Shown here: positions 1 through 7,275 of the stretch, one piece after another | How positions within the stretch are numbered: the first letter of the stretch is position 1 | Layout of the letters: every line of letters begins with the position of its first letter | Assembly (NCBI GenBank): GCA_934646845.1 | Contig: CAKUEV010000022.1 | Coordinates: 1 to 16,343 of the forward strand | DNA from: an uncultured Slackia sp. | Lineage (GTDB): Bacteria; Actinomycetota; Coriobacteriia; Coriobacteriales; Eggerthellaceae | DNA length: 16,343 nucleotides | Reading direction: 5' to 3' | The notes under the pieces: model-generated | Told to the model about the DNA's origin: nothing | The model's database searches: none | What the model saw: the letters and a program-made list of their open reading frames with translations, nothing else | Program-made: the position numbers and the translations under genes

Positions 1-150
1 GGCGCACCCCCAACCGTGACCATTGGTAATTGTTCGTGACCTAAAACTCGATTCGCTTTCGCCCAGAATTCTACTTTGGCCTTAGGAACCACTCTCAACT
101 GGGGTTTCGTAAAAACGAGCCGCAATCGAAGGCGTTTCGCAAAGGTGATT
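1..150. other. Non-coding flank, no gene recognised
   Basis: I see no convincing reading frame, ribosome binding site or RNA gene here. The stretch is less GC-rich than the genes nearby. It contains CCATTGGTAA at 20-29, a 10-base match to the outer end of the large inverted repeat at 208-217, and two CGTGACC direct repeats at 15-21 and 35-41. A small perfect hairpin TCGT-AAAA-ACGA lies near 107-118. These fragments may be decayed relatives of the neighbouring repeat, which is an inference. Confidence 0.4.
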
Positions 151-217
151 TTTACCAATGGCGGCAGTTTTGACCACTTCGCTATAAGTCGTGGTCAAAA
201 CTGCCGCCATTGGTAAA
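151..217. repeat. 27-bp perfect inverted repeat with a 13-nt loop
   Basis: The arm at 151-177 starts TTTACCAATGGCGGC and ends TTTTGACCAC. The arm at 191-217 is its exact reverse complement. The loop is 178-190. With one bulged base the stem can grow by two more pairs (178-179 with 186-187). Neither outer end is followed by a clean T-run in the direction of transcription, so it does not look like an ordinary rho-independent terminator. It could be a miniature inverted-repeat element, a dispersed extragenic palindrome, or two abutting insertion-sequence ends. No transposase gene is visible beside it. Confidence 0.9.
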
Positions 218-390
218 TTAAGCCCCCGATGTCCGTGCTCGTCAGGCAAACCCGCGTATGTGCGCCGGCGGGGTTCGCGCCTTCATGCTGTCCACGGGCG
301 AGAATTCGCTTTTCCGCCCTTTTTTGTCTACAAGGGCAAGATTCTTTGCATGGTAAGAAGGCTCCTGACATTTCTGTCGATATAAAAGAT
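218..390. other. Intergenic stretch, no gene recognised
   Basis: Only short frames without ribosome binding sites cross this stretch. One plus-strand frame happens to encode CPCSSGK, reminiscent of a SEC-C zinc motif, but it has no plausible start and no flanking family sequence. No tRNA cloverleaf was seen. It is probably 3' flank of the minus-strand AOR gene. Confidence 0.4.
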
Positions 391-421
391 AAAAAGGAAG
401 CCCGCGCAATGGCGGGCTTCC
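391..421 (-). terminator. Rho-independent terminator of the AOR-family gene
   Basis: A perfect 10-bp stem, GGAAGCCCGC (396-405) with GCGGGCTTCC (412-421), closes a 6-nt loop. On the minus strand it is followed by five Ts (plus-strand A-run 391-395). It lies about 50 bp past the stop codon of the minus-strand gene ending at 472, exactly where a terminator is expected. Confidence 0.93.
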
Positions 422-471
422 AAAAGAAGGAGCGGACGGTGAGGGGAGGTGGGCCGCCCGCAGGGTTATGC

Positions 472-2589
472 CTAGAGCAGGCCCTTGGACTGAAGGTCTT
501 CCTTCACATCGGTCAGGTTGTAATTGTCGAGGCACTCGGCAGTCGGTGCGCCGGTCTTCTCGTCCCAACCGAACTCCTTGTACACCATGGTAAGAGCGGT
601 CTGGAAGTCTTCCTTTTCCATCTTATCGGTGCCAGCGGTGAAGGGCTGGATATCGGGGTCCTTGGTGAACGGCCATTCGGTGATGGTGTCATGCACGCCG
701 CGGAAATCGTTGGTCTTCATGCCGCGCATGGTGTTCGCACGCTGCAGGGTCATGATGGCCGCGCCGCGCTTGTAGAGCTCTTCGGTGGTGATATCTTCGC
801 CGGTGACCGCCTTGTAGAACTTCGCTTCAAGGTCAAGGTCGCCGCGGTAATCGCGGGACTTCGACGGGCTCATGGTCATAGGCCACACCCAGTTGCACAG
901 GGTGAGGGAGTCATGCAGCACATCGGTGACGATGGACCACCAGCAGAACTTCGCCTTATGCTCGTTCATCGGGGTGTAGTTCTTGTCCTCGTCGATGGCG
1001 TCTTCGCCGCCCCAAACTTCCTTGGCGATCTCGCGCTTCTTTTCGATAGGCAAGCCGCAGCCCTGGAAGTTAACAGCGGAGTGAATCATGTCGTCGCGGT
1101 TGAACATCATGTTGTACACGCCGCCAACCTGGCCGAAGCACTCGATCGAGTGGTGCACAGGCCAGCCGCGGTAGTTGATCAACTGGCTCGCGGTGGTGTC
1201 GAACCATTCCATGTCGTCCCAGCGCTTGCACCACACGATGGGGCCGTGCGCGATGTAGCTCATCTCGTTGTCGTTCTGCGCGATGTGACGCAGGATTTTC
1301 GGCATGATGGACGGGTCGTTGTTCTTGAACGCGTCCCAGTCGAACATGTTGTATTCGTCTTCGGGAAGTACGCGCTTGAAGATGCCGGCAGAGATGCAAT
1401 GCGCGAGGTCGCGGTAGAGCTGTGCGTAGTTGCACCACAGGCCCAAATCGTCCACCGTAGAACCGATGACCTGGTTCCAAATAACGCCGTCCTCGGAGTT
1501 GTTCACCACGCCGCCTGCCTGATCCTTCAGAATAGGAATCATATACAGGTACGGGAAGTTCGGCACGCAGGTGTTGCCCGTGATTTCGAAGCCGCCATGC
1601 TCGGCAGAGCCGGGAATGCGCATGTCGGAATAGCAGTGAAGCGGGCAGCTGTGACAGCCGTTCATCTTAATGGTGTACTTCTCGGCGTCGGGACCGTCGT
1701 CCTTGGTGGACTTCATGCAGCGGTAGCCAACGGTGTTGAGCTCGCCGGGCTTCGGCTCGCCCGTCTCAATGGCGCCGCCTTCTGCCTGAGCCCAGTACAG
1801 GCCCTTGCGAGCGGTCCAACGGCTGCCCTTGTCGTAGTATTCAGCCCATTCCTGCTGGGTGGAAGGCACGACGTGGTTGTTGTTGGAACCCACGATGTCG
1901 GAAATCATGTAGTCGGAAAGCTCGGCGATGGCCTTCGGGTCGGCGACATTCACGCTGCCGTCGCCCTCGATGGCGATTGCCTTGCACTTTTTAGAGCCCA
2001 AGATGGAGCCCAGGCCAGCGCCTGCCGAGTGGTTGCGCGAGTTGATGACGCATGCATACGGCACCAGATTCTCGCCTGCGGGGCCAATGGCGGCAACGGC
2101 GAACTTGTTGCCATCTTTGCGGCAAATGCCTTCGGTGGTGGCGCGGGTGCCCATGCCCCAAACGAACGATGCATCTTCGATGGTGATCTTGTCGTTGAGG
2201 ATCTTGATGTAGACGGGCTTGTCGGATGCGCCTTCAATAATAAGGGCGTCCCAACCGGCCAGCTTAAGCTTCGCGCCAATCATGCCGCCGCAGTGGGAAT
2301 CGACGACCAAGTGGTCGGTGGTGAAGGTGGACAGGTGTGAGAACGTGGTACGGCCTGCCAAGGGAGTGCCCGATGCGGTGAGCGGGCCCACGGCCATGAC
2401 GACCTTGCTCTCGGGGCTGAACGGATCGGTGCCCTCGGGAACTTCGTCATACATAATTTTGTTAGCAAGGCCCATGCCGCCCAGGAAATACTTGTATGGG
2501 TCGGTGGACTGGGTGGTGATTTCTCCCGTGGTCAGATTCACTCGGGCAATCTTGCCCTGCCAACCATAGGAGACATTTTCAGTTGCCAT
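472..2589 (-). CDS. Aldehyde:ferredoxin oxidoreductase (AOR) family tungsten/molybdenum enzyme
   Basis: A 705-residue, full-length member of the AOR family, which carries a bis-pterin tungsten (sometimes molybdenum) cofactor plus one [4Fe-4S] cluster and typically oxidises aldehydes or related substrates with ferredoxin. The N-terminal pterin-binding region is clear (YFLGGMGLANKIMYDEVPEG, then VGPLTASGTPLAGR). The cluster ligands are visible as CHSCPLHC (Cys312, Cys315, Cys319) and a distal Cys565 in TLCNW, matching the CxxCxxxC...C pattern of the family. No Tat or Sec signal is present, so it should be cytoplasmic. I chose the ATG at 2589 because GGAG lies 6 nt upstream; a TTG four codons earlier would put the start before that site. 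It is transcribed alone, divergent from the Tat-ferredoxin operon and followed by its own terminator. The pairing recalls YdhV with YdhX/YdhY in E. coli (from memory). Substrate and metal are not readable from the sequence. Confidence 0.93.
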   Translation of the reverse strand: MATENVSYGWQGKIARVNLTTGEITTQSTDPYKYFLGGMGLANKIMYDEVPEGTDPFSPESKVVMAVGPLTASGTPLAGRTTFSHLSTFTTDHLVVDSHCGGMIGAKLKLAGWDALIIEGASDKPVYIKILNDKITIEDASFVWGMGTRATTEGICRKDGNKFAVAAIGPAGENLVPYACVINSRNHSAGAGLGSILGSKKCKAIAIEGDGSVNVADPKAIAELSDYMISDIVGSNNNHVVPSTQQEWAEYYDKGSRWTARKGLYWAQAEGGAIETGEPKPGELNTVGYRCMKSTKDDGPDAEKYTIKMNGCHSCPLHCYSDMRIPGSAEHGGFEITGNTCVPNFPYLYMIPILKDQAGGVVNNSEDGVIWNQVIGSTVDDLGLWCNYAQLYRDLAHCISAGIFKRVLPEDEYNMFDWDAFKNNDPSIMPKILRHIAQNDNEMSYIAHGPIVWCKRWDDMEWFDTTASQLINYRGWPVHHSIECFGQVGGVYNMMFNRDDMIHSAVNFQGCGLPIEKKREIAKEVWGGEDAIDEDKNYTPMNEHKAKFCWWSIVTDVLHDSLTLCNWVWPMTMSPSKSRDYRGDLDLEAKFYKAVTGEDITTEELYKRGAAIMTLQRANTMRGMKTNDFRGVHDTITEWPFTKDPDIQPFTAGTDKMEKEDFQTALTMVYKEFGWDEKTGAPTAECLDNYNLTDVKEDLQSKGLL

Positions 2590-2851
2590 GTCTTTCTCCA
2601 AGTCTTTGCTTTGACATTGAAGCGTGCGTGCGAGGACATGTGTGCGATTGACCCCCTTTTAGTGGTCGAATGCAGTGTGCCCCAAGCCGTGCCCTGTTTG
2701 TACCCTGTTGCAGGGTATTGTTCCCTTACCTGGCTTTTTATCCCCCTTCAGGGGACAGGGCACATGCGGCGTCATCCATTATGCAATTCGTGCGAAGCGT
2801 GCAAGGAATCGTGCGTCAATCGAAGAGAAGTGCAAAAAGGAGGAACTCTCG
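2590..2851. promoter_or_regulatory. Divergent regulatory region between the AOR gene and the ferredoxin-reductase operon
   Basis: This 262-bp gap must carry the promoters of both transcripts. I can point to a perfect TTGACA at 2611-2616 on the plus strand, but no good -10 follows at 16-18 bp, so I do not call a promoter. An inverted repeat ATTGACC (2647-2653) / GGTCgAAT (2664-2671) and the CCCTG-rich palindromic block at 2689-2763 suggest operators or a structured leader. The plus-strand gene has a strong ribosome binding site, AAGGAGG, at 2837-2843. Confidence 0.6.
2689..2763. promoter_or_regulatory. Nested palindromes with repeated CCCTG half-sites (operator or leader structure)
   Basis: The outer arms GTGCCCTGT (2689-2697) and ACAGGGCAC (2755-2763) are perfect reverse complements. 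Inside them lie a perfect palindrome TACCCTG-TTG-CAGGGTA (2701-2717) and a second one, CCCCT-TC-AGGGG (2743-2754). GCCCTGTTTG and TACCCTGTTG form a 10-bp-phased direct repeat. Read as DNA, this is a cluster of CCCTG half-sites for a dimeric regulator. Read as RNA, it can fold as a three-way junction. The sequence alone does not decide between them. Confidence 0.6.
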
Positions 2852-3568
2852 ATGGACGAGAAGAAGGGGGAAGCGATCCTGCCTGAAGAGCCGCAGACCG
2901 AAACTGCAGCTAAGGAATCGCCCAAGGGCTTCACTCGCCGCCAGGTAGTCGCCGGAGGCATTGGCGTTGGTCTTGTTGGCCTTATCGCCGGTGGCGCATT
3001 GGCGAAATGGGGCGTCTTCGAAGACACTATTGCGAGCGGCCGCGTGGCTGTGAACGTCACACCTACTAAGCTTATTGTTACCGACCGTGCCCGTTGCTCG
3101 GGCTGCCAGCGTTGCGAAATGATGTGCTCGCTGCGCAACGACGGTCGCGTATGCCAGACCACCGCGCGTGTGCGCGTGTGGCCGAACTATAACTTCGGCG
3201 AGGGCTCAAACGGCCCCGACGGAATCTATCGCAACTGCCAGTTCACCGTTGAGCATTGCAAGCAGTGCAAAGATGCGGCTTGCATGAAGAACTGTCCGGT
3301 GCATGCCATCTACGCCGATCCCGAGACCGGCGCGCGCGTGGTCGATACCGATAAATGCATCGGTTGCGGATTGTGCCACGAGGCTTGCCCGTGGAACATG
3401 CCGCAAATCGACCCGGTTATTGGCAAATCCACGAAGTGCATCGCGTGCGGCCGTTGCGCCGTGCAGTGCCCCAACGGGGCCATCAAGTTTGTCGATTGGC
3501 AAGACATCGCCCAAGAGGCGATCGACAAGGGCATCGTTCGTACGTCGACCTTGTTCCCCGAGGCTTAA
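2852..3568 (+). CDS. Tat-anchored ferredoxin-like protein with four [4Fe-4S] motifs
   Basis: A 238-residue electron-transfer protein. After a 28-residue acidic/polar N-terminus comes a twin-arginine motif (TRRQVV, Arg29-Arg30) and a hydrophobic segment (about 33-51) ending in ALA, so it should be folded in the cytoplasm and exported by Tat. Whether the segment is cleaved or stays as an anchor is unclear. Sixteen Cys form four cluster motifs: CSGCQRCEMMC (82-92), CKQCKDAACMKNCP (136-149), CIGCGLCHEACP (169-180) and CIACGRCAVQCP (196-207). Cys101 and Cys129 are extra. The layout resembles the DmsB/PhsB class and the YdhX/YdhY ferredoxins found with AOR enzymes (from memory). The ATG at 2852 is set by AAGGAGG eight bases upstream. 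It opens the operon, 39 bp before the molybdopterin gene. The partner is uncertain: either the exported molybdoenzyme or the divergent AOR. Confidence 0.88.
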   Translation: MDEKKGEAILPEEPQTETAAKESPKGFTRRQVVAGGIGVGLVGLIAGGALAKWGVFEDTIASGRVAVNVTPTKLIVTDRARCSGCQRCEMMCSLRNDGRVCQTTARVRVWPNYNFGEGSNGPDGIYRNCQFTVEHCKQCKDAACMKNCPVHAIYADPETGARVVDTDKCIGCGLCHEACPWNMPQIDPVIGKSTKCIACGRCAVQCPNGAIKFVDWQDIAQEAIDKGIVRTSTLFPEA

Positions 3569-3607
3569 CCTCGCGACCAATTTGACTTGCTTGAGAAAGG
3601 ACACATC

Positions 3608-5770
3608 ATGGATAGCATGATGACGAGGCGAGGATTCCTCGCCGCGGGTGCCAGCTGCGCGGCATTGGCCGCAATCGGCACCTCGACGGGTTGTTCTTCC
3701 TCGCAAACTGAGCCCCTAAGCTCAGATGCCTCGGTTACGTACACCAAAGCGACGCTGTGCGCTGGCTGTGCGAATAAGTGCGGCATCGAAGCTTGGGTGC
3801 GCGGTGGAAAACTGTGGCGCTTTATGGGCGCCGAGGGCCATCCGCATTCTGGCGGATATATGTGCGGCCGTGGCCAGGGCCTGCCTTCGCTCACGACTTC
3901 CGAAGATCGCGTGACCGAGCCCATGAAGGCCGACGGCAAAGGTGGCTTTACCAAGGTGAGCTGGGACGATGCTCTTTCTGACATCGCCAGCCACATTACG
4001 GGCGCGGGCAGCAAGGTAGCGCTGTTCCAAGATGGCCGCGCAACTGATGCGTGGTATGCGAAGCGCTTCATGGCTTCTGTCGGTTCGCCGAACTATTATG
4101 ACGACTCTGCGCTTACCAATGCCAATATCGATGCTGCGTACGAGGCCCTTTTGGGCACGACACCGGTGTTCGACACGGCCAACGCCGAATATATCGTGCT
4201 GCTCGACGCGAGCGGCGATGAAACGGTGCGCCCGGTCGAGGTCAAGGAGTTCCAGAAAGTTCGCGAAAACGGTGGCTATGTGATGGCCGTCGACCCGCGC
4301 AACGCTGGCGCCGATATGCTCGCCGATGAATGGGTTGCTGTGCGTCCCGGTTATGAGCTGGCGTTTTTGCTGGGCATTATGGGCGATATCGCCAAGAAGC
4401 TCGACTTCGACGCGAGCTTCGTTGAACAATACGGCGAGGGCTTCGAAGAATTCCGCACTGCGATGCTCCAGTACACGCCGGAATGGGCTTCCGAGAAGTG
4501 CGGCGTGCCGATTGACACGATTTATTCCGCGGCGCGTGGCCTCGTGAAGGCCGCCCCGCATTGCCACGTTGACGTTCGTCCGGGCGCGCTACTTGGCTGC
4601 GGCTACGCGACGAGCCTCGAGACGGTTCGTTGCGCGGTTCTGCTCAACGCCATGCTCGGCGCCGTGAACCAGACGGGCGGCATGTTTCTGGCGAAGGTTC
4701 CCGCTGTGGACGAAAGCGTTTTCGAGAGCGCTCCGTTCACGAAGGTTTCCGCTTCTGGCGACGGCATTGCTCAGGCTGGCGAACTGGGCGTTGCGAGCTG
4801 CCAGGAGGCTTTGGGCGCTGCCGCCAAGGGCGGTGCCGATGTGGCGCTGTTCGTCGAGTGCGACCCCGCTGCCGACTGGGCCGATTCCGCCAAAGTTGCA
4901 GAAGACCTTTCTGGCATTGGCTTCAAGGTCGCCATCGATTCGGTGCTTACCGAAACCGCGCAGAAGGCCGATTACGTGCTTCCCGCCGCGACCTATCTCG
5001 AGGTCGAAAGCGTCGTTGCCCCCGTTGCTGCCGAGTGGTCGGTTGCCGAAAAGCGCAACCAGGCCGTGGCTCCCGCGGGCGAGGCTCGCGCCATCTACCA
5101 GATTTTCACCGATCTGGCGAAGGCATGCGGCAAGGGCGACGATTTCGCCTTTGAGCTCGATGATGTCAACAATGCCTTCTGCAAGGCCTATGGCATTACG
5201 CTCGGCGGCCTGAACGACACCGCGTGCTGCTCCATTGCGGGCGCCTCGGTGCTTGCGGGCGACGCGCCTGCCATTGGCACCGAATCGGGCAAGATTCCGT
5301 TCGCAAGCGATGCGTTCGAGAAGGCCGGTTTGGCTCGCACTCCTCAGTACGCCGATCCTGCGGTTGCGCCGAACGACCATATGCCGCGTCTTATTACGGG
5401 CGCCCAGAGCATGCAGACGCGCACCTACACCGCCGACGCCGACAAAATTGCGGCGCTCGCGAAAGATTCCGGCGCGGAGCGCGCATGGCTCAACCCGCAG
5501 ACGGCGGCAAACTTCGGCATCGCCGATGGCGATGAGGCTGAGCTTTCCACCTCCACGGGCAAGATTCGCGTGAAGGTCCGCGTGACGAGCCTCATCAATC
5601 CCGAAGCGGTGTACGTGCCGCCTCACTATGGCATTGAATCGAAGGAAATGGCGCAGGCAGCCGGCTATGGCGTAAGCGTGTGGGACATCGTGCCGCGCGC
5701 AAGCGACGCTGCGACCGGCGCGGGCATGGTATGCGAGGTGCCCGTCGAGATCAGGAAGGTCGGTGCATAA
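3608..5770 (+). CDS. Tat-exported molybdopterin oxidoreductase, catalytic subunit (PsrA/PhsA-like)
   Basis: A 720-residue member of the DMSO-reductase superfamily (bis-MGD Mo or W). It begins with a Tat signal (MTRRGFLAAG, Arg7-Arg8) and a hydrophobic stretch ending in STGCSSS; Cys29 could be a lipid-anchor site, although the lipobox is poor. An N-terminal [4Fe-4S] site follows: C51xxC54xxxC58, then C86 (CAGCANKC...MCGRG). The C-terminal pterin domain is recognisable (VYVPPHYG, about 660-680). At the usual metal-ligand position, eight residues after GSPN, I read Thr170 (YYDDSALTN) rather than Cys, Sec or Ser. The ATG at 3608 is favoured over an upstream TTG by GAGAAAGGA seven bases before it. 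It is followed by its iron-sulfur and NrfD-type membrane subunits, giving a three-subunit complex of the Psr/Phs/Ttr kind on the outer membrane face. Substrate unknown; sulfur or nitrogen oxyanions or an organic acceptor are all possible. Confidence 0.9.
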   Translation: MDSMMTRRGFLAAGASCAALAAIGTSTGCSSSQTEPLSSDASVTYTKATLCAGCANKCGIEAWVRGGKLWRFMGAEGHPHSGGYMCGRGQGLPSLTTSEDRVTEPMKADGKGGFTKVSWDDALSDIASHITGAGSKVALFQDGRATDAWYAKRFMASVGSPNYYDDSALTNANIDAAYEALLGTTPVFDTANAEYIVLLDASGDETVRPVEVKEFQKVRENGGYVMAVDPRNAGADMLADEWVAVRPGYELAFLLGIMGDIAKKLDFDASFVEQYGEGFEEFRTAMLQYTPEWASEKCGVPIDTIYSAARGLVKAAPHCHVDVRPGALLGCGYATSLETVRCAVLLNAMLGAVNQTGGMFLAKVPAVDESVFESAPFTKVSASGDGIAQAGELGVASCQEALGAAAKGGADVALFVECDPAADWADSAKVAEDLSGIGFKVAIDSVLTETAQKADYVLPAATYLEVESVVAPVAAEWSVAEKRNQAVAPAGEARAIYQIFTDLAKACGKGDDFAFELDDVNNAFCKAYGITLGGLNDTACCSIAGASVLAGDAPAIGTESGKIPFASDAFEKAGLARTPQYADPAVAPNDHMPRLITGAQSMQTRTYTADADKIAALAKDSGAERAWLNPQTAANFGIADGDEAELSTSTGKIRVKVRVTSLINPEAVYVPPHYGIESKEMAQAAGYGVSVWDIVPRASDAATGAGMVCEVPVEIRKVGA

Positions 5771-5773
5771 GCT

Positions 5774-6313
5774 ATGGCCCGATACGGAATGGTGATCGAC
5801 ACGACCAAGTGCATCGGCTGCGGCGCCTGTCGCTTGGCGTGTCAGAATCAGAACGATTTGCTTTCGAGCATGCCGTTCGTGAAGTTTTCTGAAGTCGAGA
5901 CGGGCGTGTACCCGACGGCTTCTTTGCAAGTGGTCCCTTCGCAGTGCATGCATTGCGAAGATGCGCCGTGCCAGGCGGTTTGCCCCACCGGCGCGACGTA
6001 TACCAACGAAGACGGCATCGTGTGCATCGATCACGGTCGCTGCATTGGTTGCAAATACTGCATGGCCGCGTGCCCTTACCAGGCGCGTGTGGTTGACGAG
6101 CGCACGGGCGCAGTCGACAAATGCCGTTTCTGCACCGTGAGCGCGCTCAATGGCACCGAGATGTCGACGTGCGTGACCGCGTGCCCGGCAGGCGTGCGTG
6201 TGTTCGGCGATTTGGACGACCCCGATTCGGAAGTGTCCAAGGTTCTTGCCGCGACGCATGCGACCCCGCTTTTGGGCGATGCGACCAAGTCCAAGATTTT
6301 CTACGTAAGGTAG
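5774..6313 (+). CDS. Four-cluster [4Fe-4S] electron-transfer subunit (PsrB/DmsB-like)
   Basis: A 179-residue ferredoxin-like subunit that passes electrons between the catalytic subunit and the membrane subunit. Four cluster motifs are complete: CIGCGACRLAC (13-23), CMHCEDAPCQAVCP, CIGCKYCMAACP, and CRFC followed by CVTAC after an insertion (SALNGTEMST), the typical arrangement of DmsB/PsrB/NrfC proteins. It has no signal peptide of its own, which is normal for this class because it is carried across by the Tat signal of the catalytic partner. It starts 3 bp after the stop of the catalytic gene and ends 10 bp before the membrane-subunit gene, so the three are translationally close. The ribosome binding site is probably AGGAAGG inside the end of the preceding gene, rather far from the ATG. 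Confidence 0.95.
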   Translation: MARYGMVIDTTKCIGCGACRLACQNQNDLLSSMPFVKFSEVETGVYPTASLQVVPSQCMHCEDAPCQAVCPTGATYTNEDGIVCIDHGRCIGCKYCMAACPYQARVVDERTGAVDKCRFCTVSALNGTEMSTCVTACPAGVRVFGDLDDPDSEVSKVLAATHATPLLGDATKSKIFYVR

Positions 6314-6323
6314 GTGGGCGAAC

Positions 6324-7205
6324 ATGTCATTTGAACCAGTTTGGGGCGCACCTATTGCGTGGTACCTCTTCCTTGCAGGCTTGGGCGGCGGCGCCTTCAT
6401 TACTTCGGCGTTCTTGCGCTGGAAGCATCCTGAAGCGCGCGGCATGCGCTTCGCCGGCCACATCATTGCTCCCGTGGTCGTTATCATCGGCTTGTTCTTG
6501 CTGATGTTCGACGCTGAAGCCGGTTTGCACAATCCGCTGCGTTTCGCGCTGCTTTTGCATAATCCGTGCTCGGTTATGACCTGGGGCGTTGTGTTCCTGG
6601 CGGCATTCGTGATCATCGCGCTTGTCACGCTTCTGCTCGATTGCTTGAAGAAGCAGGTGCCTGCGTGGCTTGAAATCGCGGGTTCGGTGTTCGCGGTGTG
6701 CGTAGGCGCATACACCGGCGCGCTGCTCGGCGTGTGCCAGACGTTCCCTCTGTGGAACAACGCGCTGCTGCCGATTCTGTTCTTGGTTTCGGCGGTTTCC
6801 ACGGGCATGTCTTCGGTGCTGCTTGTGGGCGGCCTGAAGTTCCCCAAGGAATTCGATAGCGTGGGAGTGTTGAAGAAGTTCCACTACTGCTTCCCGATTA
6901 TCGAACTTGTGTTGGTGGCTTCGCTGTGCTTCATCACGAGCTACAACTCCGTTGCCGGTTTCGAGTCGGTGATGAGCCTCGTGTGCGGCAACTGGGCGGT
7001 TTTGTTCTGGCTTGGTTTCATCGTGGTTGGCCTGGTTGCGCCTACTGCGGTTGAGACGTGGCTTTTGTTCATCTCGAAGCCCGGCTTTGAGGAAACCCCC
7101 AAGGCACACTACATTGGCGCTGTGGCCGATGCGGGCGTGCTTATCGGTGGCTTCCTGCTCCGCTTCCTTATCGTGGTTGCGGCGCTGCCGGTGGCGTTGG
7201 TGTAA
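6324..7205 (+). CDS. NrfD/PsrC-family integral membrane subunit
   Basis: A 293-residue, very hydrophobic protein with about eight predicted helices (roughly 8-30, 44-64, 83-106, 112-135, 145-168, 188-210, 220-247, 265-291), the family topology. The N-terminal WGAPIAWYLFLAGLGGGAF is a hallmark of NrfD/PsrC proteins, which exchange electrons between the quinone pool and the iron-sulfur subunit and bind no haem. It ends the operon, and strong hairpins follow within 70 bp. The start is an ATG with a GGTAGGTGGG region a few bases upstream. In anaerobic actinobacteria the quinone would be a menaquinone, which is inferred. Direction of electron flow (reductase or oxidase) cannot be told from the sequence. 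Confidence 0.95.
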   Translation: MSFEPVWGAPIAWYLFLAGLGGGAFITSAFLRWKHPEARGMRFAGHIIAPVVVIIGLFLLMFDAEAGLHNPLRFALLLHNPCSVMTWGVVFLAAFVIIALVTLLLDCLKKQVPAWLEIAGSVFAVCVGAYTGALLGVCQTFPLWNNALLPILFLVSAVSTGMSSVLLVGGLKFPKEFDSVGVLKKFHYCFPIIELVLVASLCFITSYNSVAGFESVMSLVCGNWAVLFWLGFIVVGLVAPTAVETWLLFISKPGFEETPKAHYIGAVADAGVLIGGFLLRFLIVVAALPVALV

Positions 7206-7236
7206 ATCTGTTAAACGCTCGGAGTATTTAACACAT

Positions 7237-7272
7237 TGGGACACTTGCTCTAGGAGCAAGTGTCCCATTTTT
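7237..7272 (+). terminator. Rho-independent terminator after the NrfD gene
   Basis: A 14-bp perfect stem (7237-7250 with 7254-7267; GGGACACTTGCTC is the core of the left arm) closes a TAG loop and is followed by five Ts (7268-7272). It is preceded by a smaller perfect inverted repeat, TGTTAAA (7209-7215) / TTTAACA (7227-7233), just past the stop codon. This ends the molybdoenzyme operon. Confidence 0.95.
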
Positions 7273-7275
7273 CGG

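Noticed and set aside
191..385. Small plus-strand frame with a CPCSSGK motif, considered as a SEC-C-like protein
   Set aside because: It starts with a GTG inside the large inverted repeat, has no ribosome binding site, and the motif lacks the other conserved residues of that family.
229..2340. A 703-codon plus-strand open frame antisense to the AOR gene
   Set aside because: It has no ribosome binding site or recognisable domain and its composition (His/Val/Arg-rich) is typical of a GC-rich shadow frame. The opposite strand encodes a clear AOR family protein.
2611..2639. Promoter based on the perfect TTGACA at 2611-2616
   Set aside because: No acceptable -10 lies 16-18 bp downstream (GGACAT at best), and it would give a 200-nt leader; one perfect hexamer is not enough.
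4589..6847. A 752-codon minus-strand open frame across the molybdoenzyme operon
   Set aside because: It spans three well-supported plus-strand genes and has Arg/Ala/His-rich, domain-free sequence, so it is a shadow of high-GC codon usage.
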